5,265 bases of DNA from the NCBI GenBank assembly GCA_002733945.2, contig NVXO02000013.1, positions 650 to 5,914 of the forward strand, in the 5' to 3' direction. Position numbers and translations under genes: made by a program. The notes beneath the pieces are model-generated. The model was not told the DNA's origin. It ran no database searches and saw only the letters and a program-made list of their open reading frames with translations. Within the stretch, counting starts at the first letter, position 1; the number at the start of each line of letters is the position of its first letter. This stretch comes from Sulfurimonas sp. (GTDB lineage Bacteria > Campylobacterota > Campylobacteria > Campylobacterales > Sulfurimonadaceae). Shown here piece by piece: positions 1-5,265 of the stretch.

Positions 1-24
1 TACAAATATCTTAATATTAACCAT
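1..24 (-). CDS. Possible start of a minus-strand gene leaving the window
   Basis: On the minus strand there are two consecutive ATG codons (27-25 and 24-22) followed by open codons to the window edge, reading MVNIKIFV from the second ATG. An AGGAG ribosome binding site lies at 36-32, 7 bases before the second ATG and only 4 before the first, so the second ATG is the better start. A TATACT sequence at 47-42 looks like a -10 box but sits very close to the ribosome binding site, so the promoter may lie elsewhere. Only eight codons are visible, too few to name a family. The gene would run divergently from the transposase remnant. The call rests on the ribosome binding site and the start codon alone. 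Confidence 0.35.
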
Positions 25-63
25 CATTAAACTCCTAAAACAGTATAATGCCACTAACTATAG

Positions 64-513
64 TTCGTAATATACGGGCTTAAAGAGGTATTTATGAGTA
101 TGTGGCTAACAGCAGGACAAAAGCCAACTTATAAAACAGTAGCAGATTTCAGAAAGGACAATCCAAAAGCTCTTAAACAAGTGTTTAAAGAGTTTATACT
201 TCTAAAAACTCTTAAAAAAAGCAAAGTCTCAATAAGACTCAATATAATCGTACAGACCCAGATGCAAGTGTAATGTGTAAACCAGCACACAACTTAATGG
301 CTATGCCCTGAAGGAAGTGAGAAAACACCCTTGGGGTGCAATTCACAAATATGTGTTAATGACAAGTATAAGTTTATAGTAACTACTGATGTTACATCAT
401 CAGGTAGTGATAAACAAGAACTGCATAAAATAGCTTTACAAACTAGAGAAGTTATAGATAATCCAGATTTGATTATAAGAGCTGATAAAGGCTATTACTC
501 AGCTGTAGAGTAA
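64..513 (+). pseudogene. IS1182-type transposase remnant, broken and internally deleted
   Basis: Three separated pieces read like an IS1182-family transposase, the enzyme that moves such insertion sequences. Piece one (best from ATG 94, but matching residues GLKEVF continue upstream) contains MWLTAGQKPTYKT and ADFRKDNPKALKQVFKEF, the usual N-terminal FRxxN region. Piece two, in another frame from 246, reads NRTDPDASVMCKPAHNLMA, the conserved D-P-D segment before the catalytic core. Piece three, back in the first frame from 337, reads CNSQIC, then DVTSSGSDKQELH and ADKGYYSAVE, the family's central DKGYY motif, and ends at TAA 511-513. Intact family members are several hundred residues long. 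Here the part between FKEF and NRTDPD is far too short, suggesting a deletion, and the C-terminal catalytic part is absent. The first piece stops at 271-273 and the second at 309-311. No terminal inverted repeats or target duplication were seen. The family call is from motif recognition, not a search. Confidence 0.8.
303..336 (+). other. 34-bp extra segment inside the transposase remnant
   Basis: Conserved transposase sequence stops after the codons for LMA (ending at 302) and resumes with the codons for CNSQIC (from 337). The 34 bp between do not fit the protein family and bring in a TGA stop at 309-311. Because 34 is not a multiple of three, they also change the reading frame. The segment runs from CCCTGAAGG to CACCCTTGGGG. 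A TGC triplet lies at each side (304-306 and 337-339), which could be a 3-bp duplication or chance. It may be a small insertion, or the result of a rearrangement. No known element is recognised. Confidence 0.4.
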
Positions 514-1651
514 CAAATGCTCAAAAATTTGTTGCAGACCAGGTTGGTGTAGAACAAGGACTTTTAAAAACTGGTGCATTTAATGTTGATGGAACACTTT
601 CGGATAATAATCAAAAAGCAGATGAATTAATAAAAGGTGCAGTACTTACTTCTGCACAAAAAGCCAACAATCAAATAGGAACTGGAGAAACAGAGAGGCG
701 ACATGGGTGATGCATTTAGGCAAGCTTCAAGTAATTCCGAAGAAGCTGGCAGAAAATCAAAAAATGATGCTTTAGGAATAGGTAGAAAATGGGACACCAT
801 TATAGCTAAACGAAAGAATATGCTAACAATGTCAAAAGTTCAAATAAATGCTGCGGTGCAAGAGTTTGGCAGAATAGAAGCAACCAATGCTGAAATCCTA
901 AAACATGCTAAGAGTGGCGGCAGTGATGCCATAGATGGTGCTAGATATGGTAACGGAGCTCAAAGTAAAGGTGTTGAGCGCTGCGGATGCTCAGACTTTA
1001 AGAGCTAACTATGGAGATGACTTAACAGACAGCAAAGCATTGCTGAGTGATAAACAAATAAAATCCCAAGGGGCTGAATTAACAGCTACAAGTCAGGAAA
1101 TAAGTGCATTACAATCTAAGGATAATCTATCAAAAGAAGATCAAAATAATCTTACTACTTTACGAGACAAACAAGCTTCTTTACAGGACTTACTAAAACA
1201 TGTAGCATTAGAGGATGTGAGTAAAAATATCTCTCAATCAAAGCTAGACTCTCAAAGAGGTCAAGCAGAAGGGATACAAGAGAACTACGACGAAGGTGTT
1301 AGTTATGCAATGCTATGTATGGAAAACAGTCACAACAGCAAAGTATACAGGCGAAACTATTAGATCAAGGTGGTGTAGAGGGTGCTGTTGAAGTAGATAG
1401 TACTGAACAGTATGCGGATGCTCAAGCTCAAAAAGCAAGTGCTCAATCAACTGTAGACAAAACTAGATTAGAAAAAAGTCTAGATGGCAACCAAACACAA
1501 ATGAAAGTCGATAATTTATATACAAGAGCTGGAAAAGAACCGTAAGAACGGTACAATTTCTAAAACAATGAAGCCCTCAAGTGGTGAGTCTATTCCCTCA
1601 AATCAGTTCTCTTCCCCTATATTTACTGTATCCAAATGTAAACAACACTAA
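514..1651 (+). pseudogene. Decayed large coiled-coil protein, possibly TraG-like conjugation protein
   Basis: Coding-like sequence continues through four frame segments that look like one gene. They are about 513-710 (TNAQKFVADQVGVEQGLL), 703 to about 960 (MGDAFRQASSN, then EFGRIEATNAEILKHAKSG), about 970-1313 (SAADAQTLRANYGDDL and a Lys/Gln/Leu-rich stretch of coiled-coil type), and 1315-1545 (MYGKQSQQQSIQAKLLDQGG, ending in a TAA). A fifth in-frame run (about 1544-1651, TISKTMKPSSGESIPS to TAA) may be the original C-terminus after a further frame change. Near 1310, adding one A restores a smooth reading (YANAMYGKQ). Composition (Ala, Gln, Ser, Asp, Lys, few aromatics) and phrases such as QINAAVQEFGRIEA recall the long C-terminal region of F-type TraG mating-pair proteins; a phage or other coiled-coil protein is an alternative. 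No 5' end, ribosome binding site or membrane segments are visible; the 5' part seems lost at the junction with the transposase remnant near 505-515. It cannot yield a full protein. The pseudogene status is well supported, the TraG identity only weakly. Confidence 0.55.
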
Positions 1652-1727
1652 TCTATTTTCTTTAAAAATTAAACAATATTGACACGAACTCAAGCCTTTA
1701 TATTTTTTATAATATATTAAAAAAAAT

Positions 1728-1733
1728 TATAAT
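1728..1733 (+). promoter_or_regulatory. Putative -10 box for the exported-protein gene
   Basis: A TATAAT hexamer lies about 45 bp before the ATG at 1778, in a very AT-rich stretch with A and T runs, which suits the -35-less vegetative promoters of Campylobacterota. A second TATAAT at 1708-1713 and a TTGACA at 1679-1684 are also present, but the TTGACA is 23 bp from the nearer and 43 bp from the further box, outside normal spacing. The 126 bp between the end of the coiled-coil remnant (1651) and the ATG hold no other gene that I can see. Confidence 0.4.
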
Positions 1734-1777
1734 GCACTCACAACTGAATATCTCAAATTATTCAAAAAGGAAACACC

Positions 1778-2073
1778 ATGTTTAAGTTATTTTCACAATC
1801 ATTTTCTTAGTTTTTACTTTTGCATTCATAACCTTATTTTCAAATCTACAGGCTCACGAACCTGCTCTAGTAATGACCCTAATGATACTGCCCTGCAATG
1901 GCACCCCTTGTCCTGCTTTTATTGGTGGTGAGGGATGTCAAATTGCTGTACTCCATGGTGACCCAGCAAAACGACCACATACTGCCTATTGTAAAAAAGG
2001 AAAACCTTGTGTTTTATTCATTGCATTTGAAAATCCTTTAGATGCCTTTGAGATTATGAAAGAAACACATTAA
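1778..2073 (+). pseudogene. Exported cupin-like protein, frameshifted in its signal peptide
   Basis: An ATG at 1778 follows a good AAGGA ribosome binding site (1767-1771, 6 bases away) but reaches a TAG after ten codons (MFKLFSQSFS). One extra T in the run at 1802-1805 would join it to the next frame, giving a 98-residue protein. Its first 26 residues form a classic signal peptide: a Lys, then a hydrophobic core (FLVFTFAFITLF), then SNLQA before HEP, a likely signal peptidase I site. So the product was probably periplasmic. No ATG, GTG or TTG lies in the downstream frame between the stop at 1783-1785 and the ATG at 1873, so as written only a 66-residue piece without signal could be made. The mature part has PCPAF, GCQIAVLHGDPAK and RPHTAYCKKGKPCVLFIAF. 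These resemble the first and last strands of secreted cupins, with the central strands and their His metal ligands absent between K65 and R66. Five cysteines are present. The cupin reading is inference. The break could be decay, phase variation or a sequencing error. Confidence 0.6.
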
Positions 2074-2081
2074 CTTCTCTT

Positions 2082-2123
2082 TGCTTGTGTAACTTAAACC
2101 TACACAAGCATACTACTTTTTTT
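2082..2123 (+). terminator. Rho-independent terminator after the exported-protein gene
   Basis: A perfect 10-bp inverted repeat, TGCTTGTGTA (2082-2091) and TACACAAGCA (2101-2110), with a 9-base loop, starts 9 bp after the TAA of the exported-protein gene. It is followed by TACTAC and then seven T (2117-2123). The stem has four G-C pairs. It should stop transcription before the nucleotidase operon, so that operon needs its own promoter. Confidence 0.85.
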
Positions 2124-2165
2124 AATTAACACCTTTCAAATTTATTATCTATACAAAATTATATT

Positions 2166-2178
2166 TATAATGTATAAT
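2166..2178 (+). promoter_or_regulatory. Putative tandem -10 boxes for the nucleotidase operon
   Basis: Two TATAAT hexamers, 2166-2171 and 2173-2178, lie one base apart, 29 and 22 bp before the TTG start at 2201. Transcription from the second would start near 2185, leaving a leader of roughly 16 bases that includes the AAGGA ribosome binding site. No -35 box is evident. The upstream terminator at 2082-2123 makes a promoter here necessary. Confidence 0.55.
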
Positions 2179-2200
2179 ATTCATTATATAAGGATACATA

Positions 2201-3151
2201 TTGGCATTTACACTCGATAAAACACTCGTTATTAGCATCTCGGCCACTGCTCTTTTTGATCTTTCTGAGGCAGATAAGCTTTACAAAGATGAGTACCTCA
2301 AACATCCAGACAGTGCCATTGAACTTTACCGTGCATTTATGCTCAAAAATGAAGATGTCATTCTGGGTGAGGGCATCGGGTTTCCACTTGTAAATGCCCT
2401 ACTTAATCTCAATAGATACCAAAAAAAGGGAGAGCCACCTCTAGTTGAAGTAGTTATCATGTCTAGAAACTCTCCTGACACTGGTGTTCAAGTCTTAAAC
2501 ACTATCCGTGAACTCGGTCTCAACATCACTCGCTCTGCGTTTACTGCGGGAGAGTCTAGTGCGGATTACCTTGAAGCCTTTGATGTTGACCTTTTTCTTA
2601 CTACAAACGAGAGTGATGCTCAAAAAGTCATAGACAGTGCTGTTTGTGCATCTGCTGTTTTAAACATACCACCAGAGTACAAATGCACTACAGATGATCA
2701 ACAAGTACGTATTGCATTTGATGGTGATGCAGTACTATTTGATGAGAGTAGTGAACTTGTCTACAAAGAAGAAGGTATCGAAGCTTTTCATAAAAATGAA
2801 AATGAAGCACAAAACACACCTATGAATGAGGGACCATTTGCAGCATTTCTCATCAAGTTAGCCAAACTTCAAGAGAGACTTCCTATGAAGATGGAGTTTT
2901 CTCCTATTCGTATCGCAATAGTTACAGCACGAAATGCTCCTTCTGATTTACGAGTTATAAAAACACTTAGACACTGGGGTGTGTATGTAGATGAAGCATT
3001 TTTCTTAGGTGGTTTAGAGAAGAGTAAGATTCTAAAATCTTTTCGTGCACATATCTTTTTTGATGATCAAGATGCACACTTAAAAAACTCATCTTTAGTG
3101 GTTCCATCTGGAAAAGTTTTATACCCAAGCCATTCTAAACTCAAGAACTAA
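2201..3151 (+). CDS. Cytosolic 5'-nucleotidase, NT5C1 (5-nucleotidase, PF06189) type
   Basis: The 316-residue product matches the family of cytosolic 5'-nucleotidases related to NT5C1A, which dephosphorylate nucleoside monophosphates such as AMP or IMP. Family-type motifs occur in order: VISISATALFDLSEADKLY (10-28), MSRNSP (87-92), a HAD-like DGDAVLFDESSEL (174-186, with D174 and D176 as likely catalytic aspartates), ARNAP (243-247), RHWGVYVDEAFFLGGLEKS (257-275) and HIFFDDQ (284-290). There is no signal peptide or membrane segment, so it is cytoplasmic. The start is TTG at 2201: an in-frame TAA lies at 2189-2191, AAGGA lies at 2190-2194 with a 6-base spacing, and the next in-frame ATG is at codon 47, after conserved sequence. 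The stop is 9 bp before the response-regulator ATG, so the two are probably co-transcribed. The substrate in this organism is not known. All expected motifs are present and the gene looks intact. Confidence 0.88.
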   Translation: MAFTLDKTLVISISATALFDLSEADKLYKDEYLKHPDSAIELYRAFMLKNEDVILGEGIGFPLVNALLNLNRYQKKGEPPLVEVVIMSRNSPDTGVQVLNTIRELGLNITRSAFTAGESSADYLEAFDVDLFLTTNESDAQKVIDSAVCASAVLNIPPEYKCTTDDQQVRIAFDGDAVLFDESSELVYKEEGIEAFHKNENEAQNTPMNEGPFAAFLIKLAKLQERLPMKMEFSPIRIAIVTARNAPSDLRVIKTLRHWGVYVDEAFFLGGLEKSKILKSFRAHIFFDDQDAHLKNSSLVVPSGKVLYPSHSKLKN

Positions 3152-3160
3152 GGTTACACA

Positions 3161-3910
3161 ATGGATAAATCAAGAATTGTAATAATCGAAGATGATGAGA
3201 TAACTTCACTCAACTTAAATATGTCTCTGCAAAAACAAGGCTACTCTGTAGTTGGAATATGTAATAATGCACTTCAAGCAGGGCATAAAATAAGTGCAAG
3301 TAATCCTGACTTGGTTATTATAGATATATCCCTTGATAAAAGTAACGACGGTATAGAACTTGCGAAAAATATAAAAGAAAAATATAACCTGCCCTTTATA
3401 TATCTTACTTCTTATAGTGATGATGACATCATCTCACAAGCTAAACAGACAGAACCTTATGGTTATATACTCAAACCTTTTGAACCTAACGCTTTACATG
3501 CAACCATTCAAATGGCACTCTTTAAATTTTCCCAAGAAAACAAACGTAAAAATGATAGTAATTCACAAAAAGTAGATAATCTCAACTTAGAAAAACTTCT
3601 CTATGCTAAACGCGACTCAGATAAAGCCATAGTAAGTTTTGCTCAAGAGTATCATTTAGATATAAACCTTTGCGAAACCTACTATAAGGGTGTCAAAATA
3701 AAACTTACAAAAAAAGAAAATGCTTTTTTAAGACTTTTAATTGCACAACTTGGAAATATAGTGAGTTTTGGGCAGGCTATGAACTATGTTTGGGAAGAGA
3801 GTGGTGCTACTGAGAATAGTGTAAGAACATTAGTATGGCGTTTAAGAAATAAACTCCCTACTGATATTATTAAGAGCTCTTCAGGTATGGGTTACTTTAT
3901 AGAGCAGTAG
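3161..3910 (+). CDS. Response regulator, receiver plus OmpR-type winged helix
   Basis: The 249-residue product is a DNA-binding two-component response regulator. The receiver domain (about 4-120) has the acidic pocket E10-D11-D12, phosphoacceptor D55 (VIIDISL), T83 (YLTS) and K105 (ILKPF), so it should accept phosphate. A Lys/Asn/Asp-rich linker of about 50 residues (121-170) is longer than usual for OmpR proteins. The C-terminal domain (about 171-249) reads as a Trans_reg_C winged helix: KLTKKENAFLRLLIA, a recognition-helix region NSVRTLVWRLRNKL and a final hairpin SSGMGYFI. The ATG is preceded by AAGG (3150-3153, 7-base spacing) overlapping the nucleotidase stop, which supports an operon. 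It converges on the hybrid kinase with 1 bp between the stop codons; that kinase is the natural candidate partner, but this is inference. Target genes cannot be told. An alternative is activation by a distant kinase. Confidence 0.93.
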   Translation: MDKSRIVIIEDDEITSLNLNMSLQKQGYSVVGICNNALQAGHKISASNPDLVIIDISLDKSNDGIELAKNIKEKYNLPFIYLTSYSDDDIISQAKQTEPYGYILKPFEPNALHATIQMALFKFSQENKRKNDSNSQKVDNLNLEKLLYAKRDSDKAIVSFAQEYHLDINLCETYYKGVKIKLTKKENAFLRLLIAQLGNIVSFGQAMNYVWEESGATENSVRTLVWRLRNKLPTDIIKSSSGMGYFIEQ

Positions 3911-3924
3911 TTTAGACTACTTTT
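3906..3924 (+). terminator. Weak hairpin spanning the two convergent stop codons
   Basis: AGTAGT (3906-3911) and ACTACT (3916-3921) form a 6-bp stem with a 4-base loop, continued by TTT so that a T4 run follows on the plus strand. It covers the TAG of the response regulator, and the kinase stop lies in its loop. The stem is short with only two G-C pairs, and the minus-strand side has no T run, so it may be a weak terminator for the plus-strand operon only, or chance. No other terminator is seen between the convergent genes. Confidence 0.35.
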
Positions 3925-5265
3925 ATCTCTGCTAAAATACTACTCATATTTGCAAAACAAGTTTCATAGGCATAGGTCTCATTTTTATTTTTAGCCATGA
4001 GTTCTATTTCATTTGCTCCCTCTTGTAAAACTTCTATTCTAAAGTTTGCACTTGAACCTTTTATAGAGTGTGCTAAATGTGCTATGTTTTCATAATCTTT
4101 TTTCTCTATAAGTTCTAAAAGCTCAGGCATAACTTTTTTCATCTTTTTGAGGTAGAGCTTTAAAAGAGTTAGTACTTCTTCTTCATTCAACATTAAAGTC
4201 TCCATCAAAGCAACACTATCCAAACCTATGATGAGCTCTTTTTGAGGTTTTTTGTCTTGTCTCTTTAACGAATACTCATGTGTATCTGCTTTTAAGTAAG
4301 AAGAGAAGACTCGCTCTAACTCTTTGAGTACAAGTGGTTTAACTAAGAACTCATCAAACCCACTGAGAAGACCTCTCTCTTTGGCACCTTTGAGTACATT
4401 CGCAGTAAGTGCAGATATAGGAGTATGTCTGATACCTTTACTATCTTCATATCTTAATATTTTCTCTAAGGCCTCATTTCCATTCATAACTGGCATCTGT
4501 TCATCCAGCAGAACTAAATCATACTGTTTTATTTTGTACAAAGAGAGTGCTTCGAGTCCGTTAGAAACCATGTCAAAGGTGAGCCCATATTTTTTTAACA
4601 GTATTTTTATAAGCTCTTGATTCGCATCGTTATCTTCTGCAACGAGTATATGTCCTTTAAACTTTAAAGAGACCTTTTTGGCATACTCAAGACTTTGCTC
4701 TGGTCTCATTAACTCGTTAAACTTGGTATGAATCTTAGCACAGTACAGAGGAAAACACATACTGTTTACATTTGATAAGCTTTCATAAGTATCATACTCT
4801 TTACTCATCAAAACTATAAACTTTTCTTTGCTACTAGATATATCTTTAAGCATCGTATAGTCATTTTTTTCATGCACAAAAACACCTATGTCAAATGCAT
4901 CATCAAAGTTCTTAACTATACTAATGTTCATATTAAACATCTCGCCATATCGTAAAAAAGACTTATGCTTGTAAGTAAGTTCTCCACCTTTAGCATACAA
5001 AGATATTTTGAGCTTTTGAAACTCTTCTATATTTTCAAAGTACTGTGAGTAGTTACTCTGTGTTTTGATAGGAATGTTTATAAGAAACTTACTTCCATGT
5101 TCTAGAGATGAAGTCACGGTGATACTTCCGCCCATCTTTTCGACTAACTGACTACAGATAGAGAGTCCTAAACCTGTACCTCTTTTGTTTTCATATTGGC
5201 TTGATTCTGCCTGTGAAAAAGCACAAAATATTTTGTCTAAATCGGCTTTATCTATGCCTATTCCA
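3912..5265 (-). CDS. Hybrid histidine kinase with receiver and Hpt domains, 5' part outside window
   Basis: The visible 450 residues are the C-terminal part of a hybrid sensor kinase of the BarA/ArcB phosphorelay type; the frame is open to the window edge, so the sensor, HAMP and His-phosphorylation (DHp) domains lie outside. Numbered from the edge, they hold the end of the ATPase domain: GIGI at 1-4 (G1 box), IFCAFSQAES at 12-21 (F box), GTGLGLSI at 29-36 (G2 box), then MGGSITVTS. Residues about 84-185 have receiver-like spacing but no acidic pocket or phosphoacceptor Asp and may be a degenerate receiver. A canonical receiver follows (about 205-325) with E210-D211, D254 (LLDEQMPVMNG), T287 (ALTAN) and K309 (VKP). 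The Hpt domain (about 345-450) has H399 in AHSIKGSSANF. The internal ATG at 5135 is not the start, since the ATPase motifs continue upstream of it. TAA is at 3914-3912, 1 bp from the convergent response regulator, a possible final target of the relay. The signal sensed cannot be seen. Confidence 0.93.
   Translation of the reverse strand, partial: GIGIDKADLDKIFCAFSQAESSQYENKRGTGLGLSICSQLVEKMGGSITVTSSLEHGSKFLINIPIKTQSNYSQYFENIEEFQKLKISLYAKGGELTYKHKSFLRYGEMFNMNISIVKNFDDAFDIGVFVHEKNDYTMLKDISSSKEKFIVLMSKEYDTYESLSNVNSMCFPLYCAKIHTKFNELMRPEQSLEYAKKVSLKFKGHILVAEDNDANQELIKILLKKYGLTFDMVSNGLEALSLYKIKQYDLVLLDEQMPVMNGNEALEKILRYEDSKGIRHTPISALTANVLKGAKERGLLSGFDEFLVKPLVLKELERVFSSYLKADTHEYSLKRQDKKPQKELIIGLDSVALMETLMLNEEEVLTLLKLYLKKMKKVMPELLELIEKKDYENIAHLAHSIKGSSANFRIEVLQEGANEIELMAKNKNETYAYETCFANMSSILAEIKVV

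Noticed and set aside
305..321. Similarity between GCCCTGAAGGAAGTGAG (305-321) and GCCCTCAAGTGGTGAG (1573-1588), possibly a dispersed repeat
   Set aside because: The match is only about 16 bases with a gap and mismatches, and flanking bases do not agree, so chance is likely.
1539..1552. Inverted repeat ACCGT-AAGA-ACGGT as a terminator
   Set aside because: The stem is only 5 bp, there is no T run after it, and it sits within decayed coding sequence.
1679..1713. TTGACA (1679-1684) with TATAAT (1708-1713) as a classical promoter
   Set aside because: The 23-bp spacing is too long for a normal sigma-70 promoter; the -10 box at 1728-1733 is a simpler candidate.
4324..4620. 98-residue plus-strand open frame
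   Set aside because: It lies antisense to the canonical receiver of the hybrid kinase, which has full motif support, and its translation is Ser/Phe-rich without recognisable features, so it is a shadow.
3912..5135. Kinase starting at the internal ATG at 5135
   Set aside because: The frame is open upstream and encodes the G1, F and G2 ATP-binding boxes, so this Met is internal and the gene continues past the window.
1..5265. CRISPR array, tRNA, rRNA or riboswitch
   Set aside because: No regularly spaced repeats, no cloverleaf with a conserved T-arm, and no recognisable riboswitch core were seen on either strand.

Overview
The window is AT-rich DNA that looks like a member of the Campylobacterota (Sulfurimonas, Sulfurovum or Arcobacter relatives). 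The reasons are low GC, TATAAT-type -10 boxes without clear -35 boxes, and the character of the 5'-nucleotidase and the two-component proteins. The assignment to this group is inference; the genus cannot be told from the sequence.

The left third (about 1-1651) is a graveyard of mobile DNA. It begins with a possible minus-strand gene start leaving the left edge. Next comes a broken IS1182-type transposase (about 64-513) with a frame change, an internal deletion and a small extra insert. It abuts a frameshifted, stop-interrupted remnant of a large Ala/Gln/Ser-rich coiled-coil protein (about 514-1651) that most resembles the C-terminal part of TraG-like conjugation proteins. Neither can make its full product.

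The middle (1652-2200) holds a small gene for an exported protein (1778-2073) with its own -10 box, a good ribosome binding site and a clear hairpin terminator. Its reading frame is broken inside the signal peptide by what looks like one missing T in a T run. The rest resembles the two ends of a secreted cupin with the central metal-binding part missing.

The right part (2201-5265) is intact, core-type sequence. A cytosolic 5'-nucleotidase of the NT5C1 type starts at TTG and is followed after 9 bp by a response regulator with an OmpR-type winged-helix output, so the two probably form an operon. Facing them, with only 1 bp between the stop codons, is the 3' part of a hybrid histidine kinase that runs off the right edge. 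Its visible order is ATPase domain, degenerate receiver-like region, canonical receiver, Hpt domain. All conserved phosphotransfer residues of the kinase's receiver and Hpt, and of the response regulator, are present. A His-Asp-His-Asp relay ending on the neighbouring regulator is therefore possible but not shown.

I do not see a clearly new system. The points most worth checking are the homopolymer frameshift in the exported protein, the missing centre of that protein, the nucleotidase-regulator-kinase grouping and the identity of the coiled-coil remnant.
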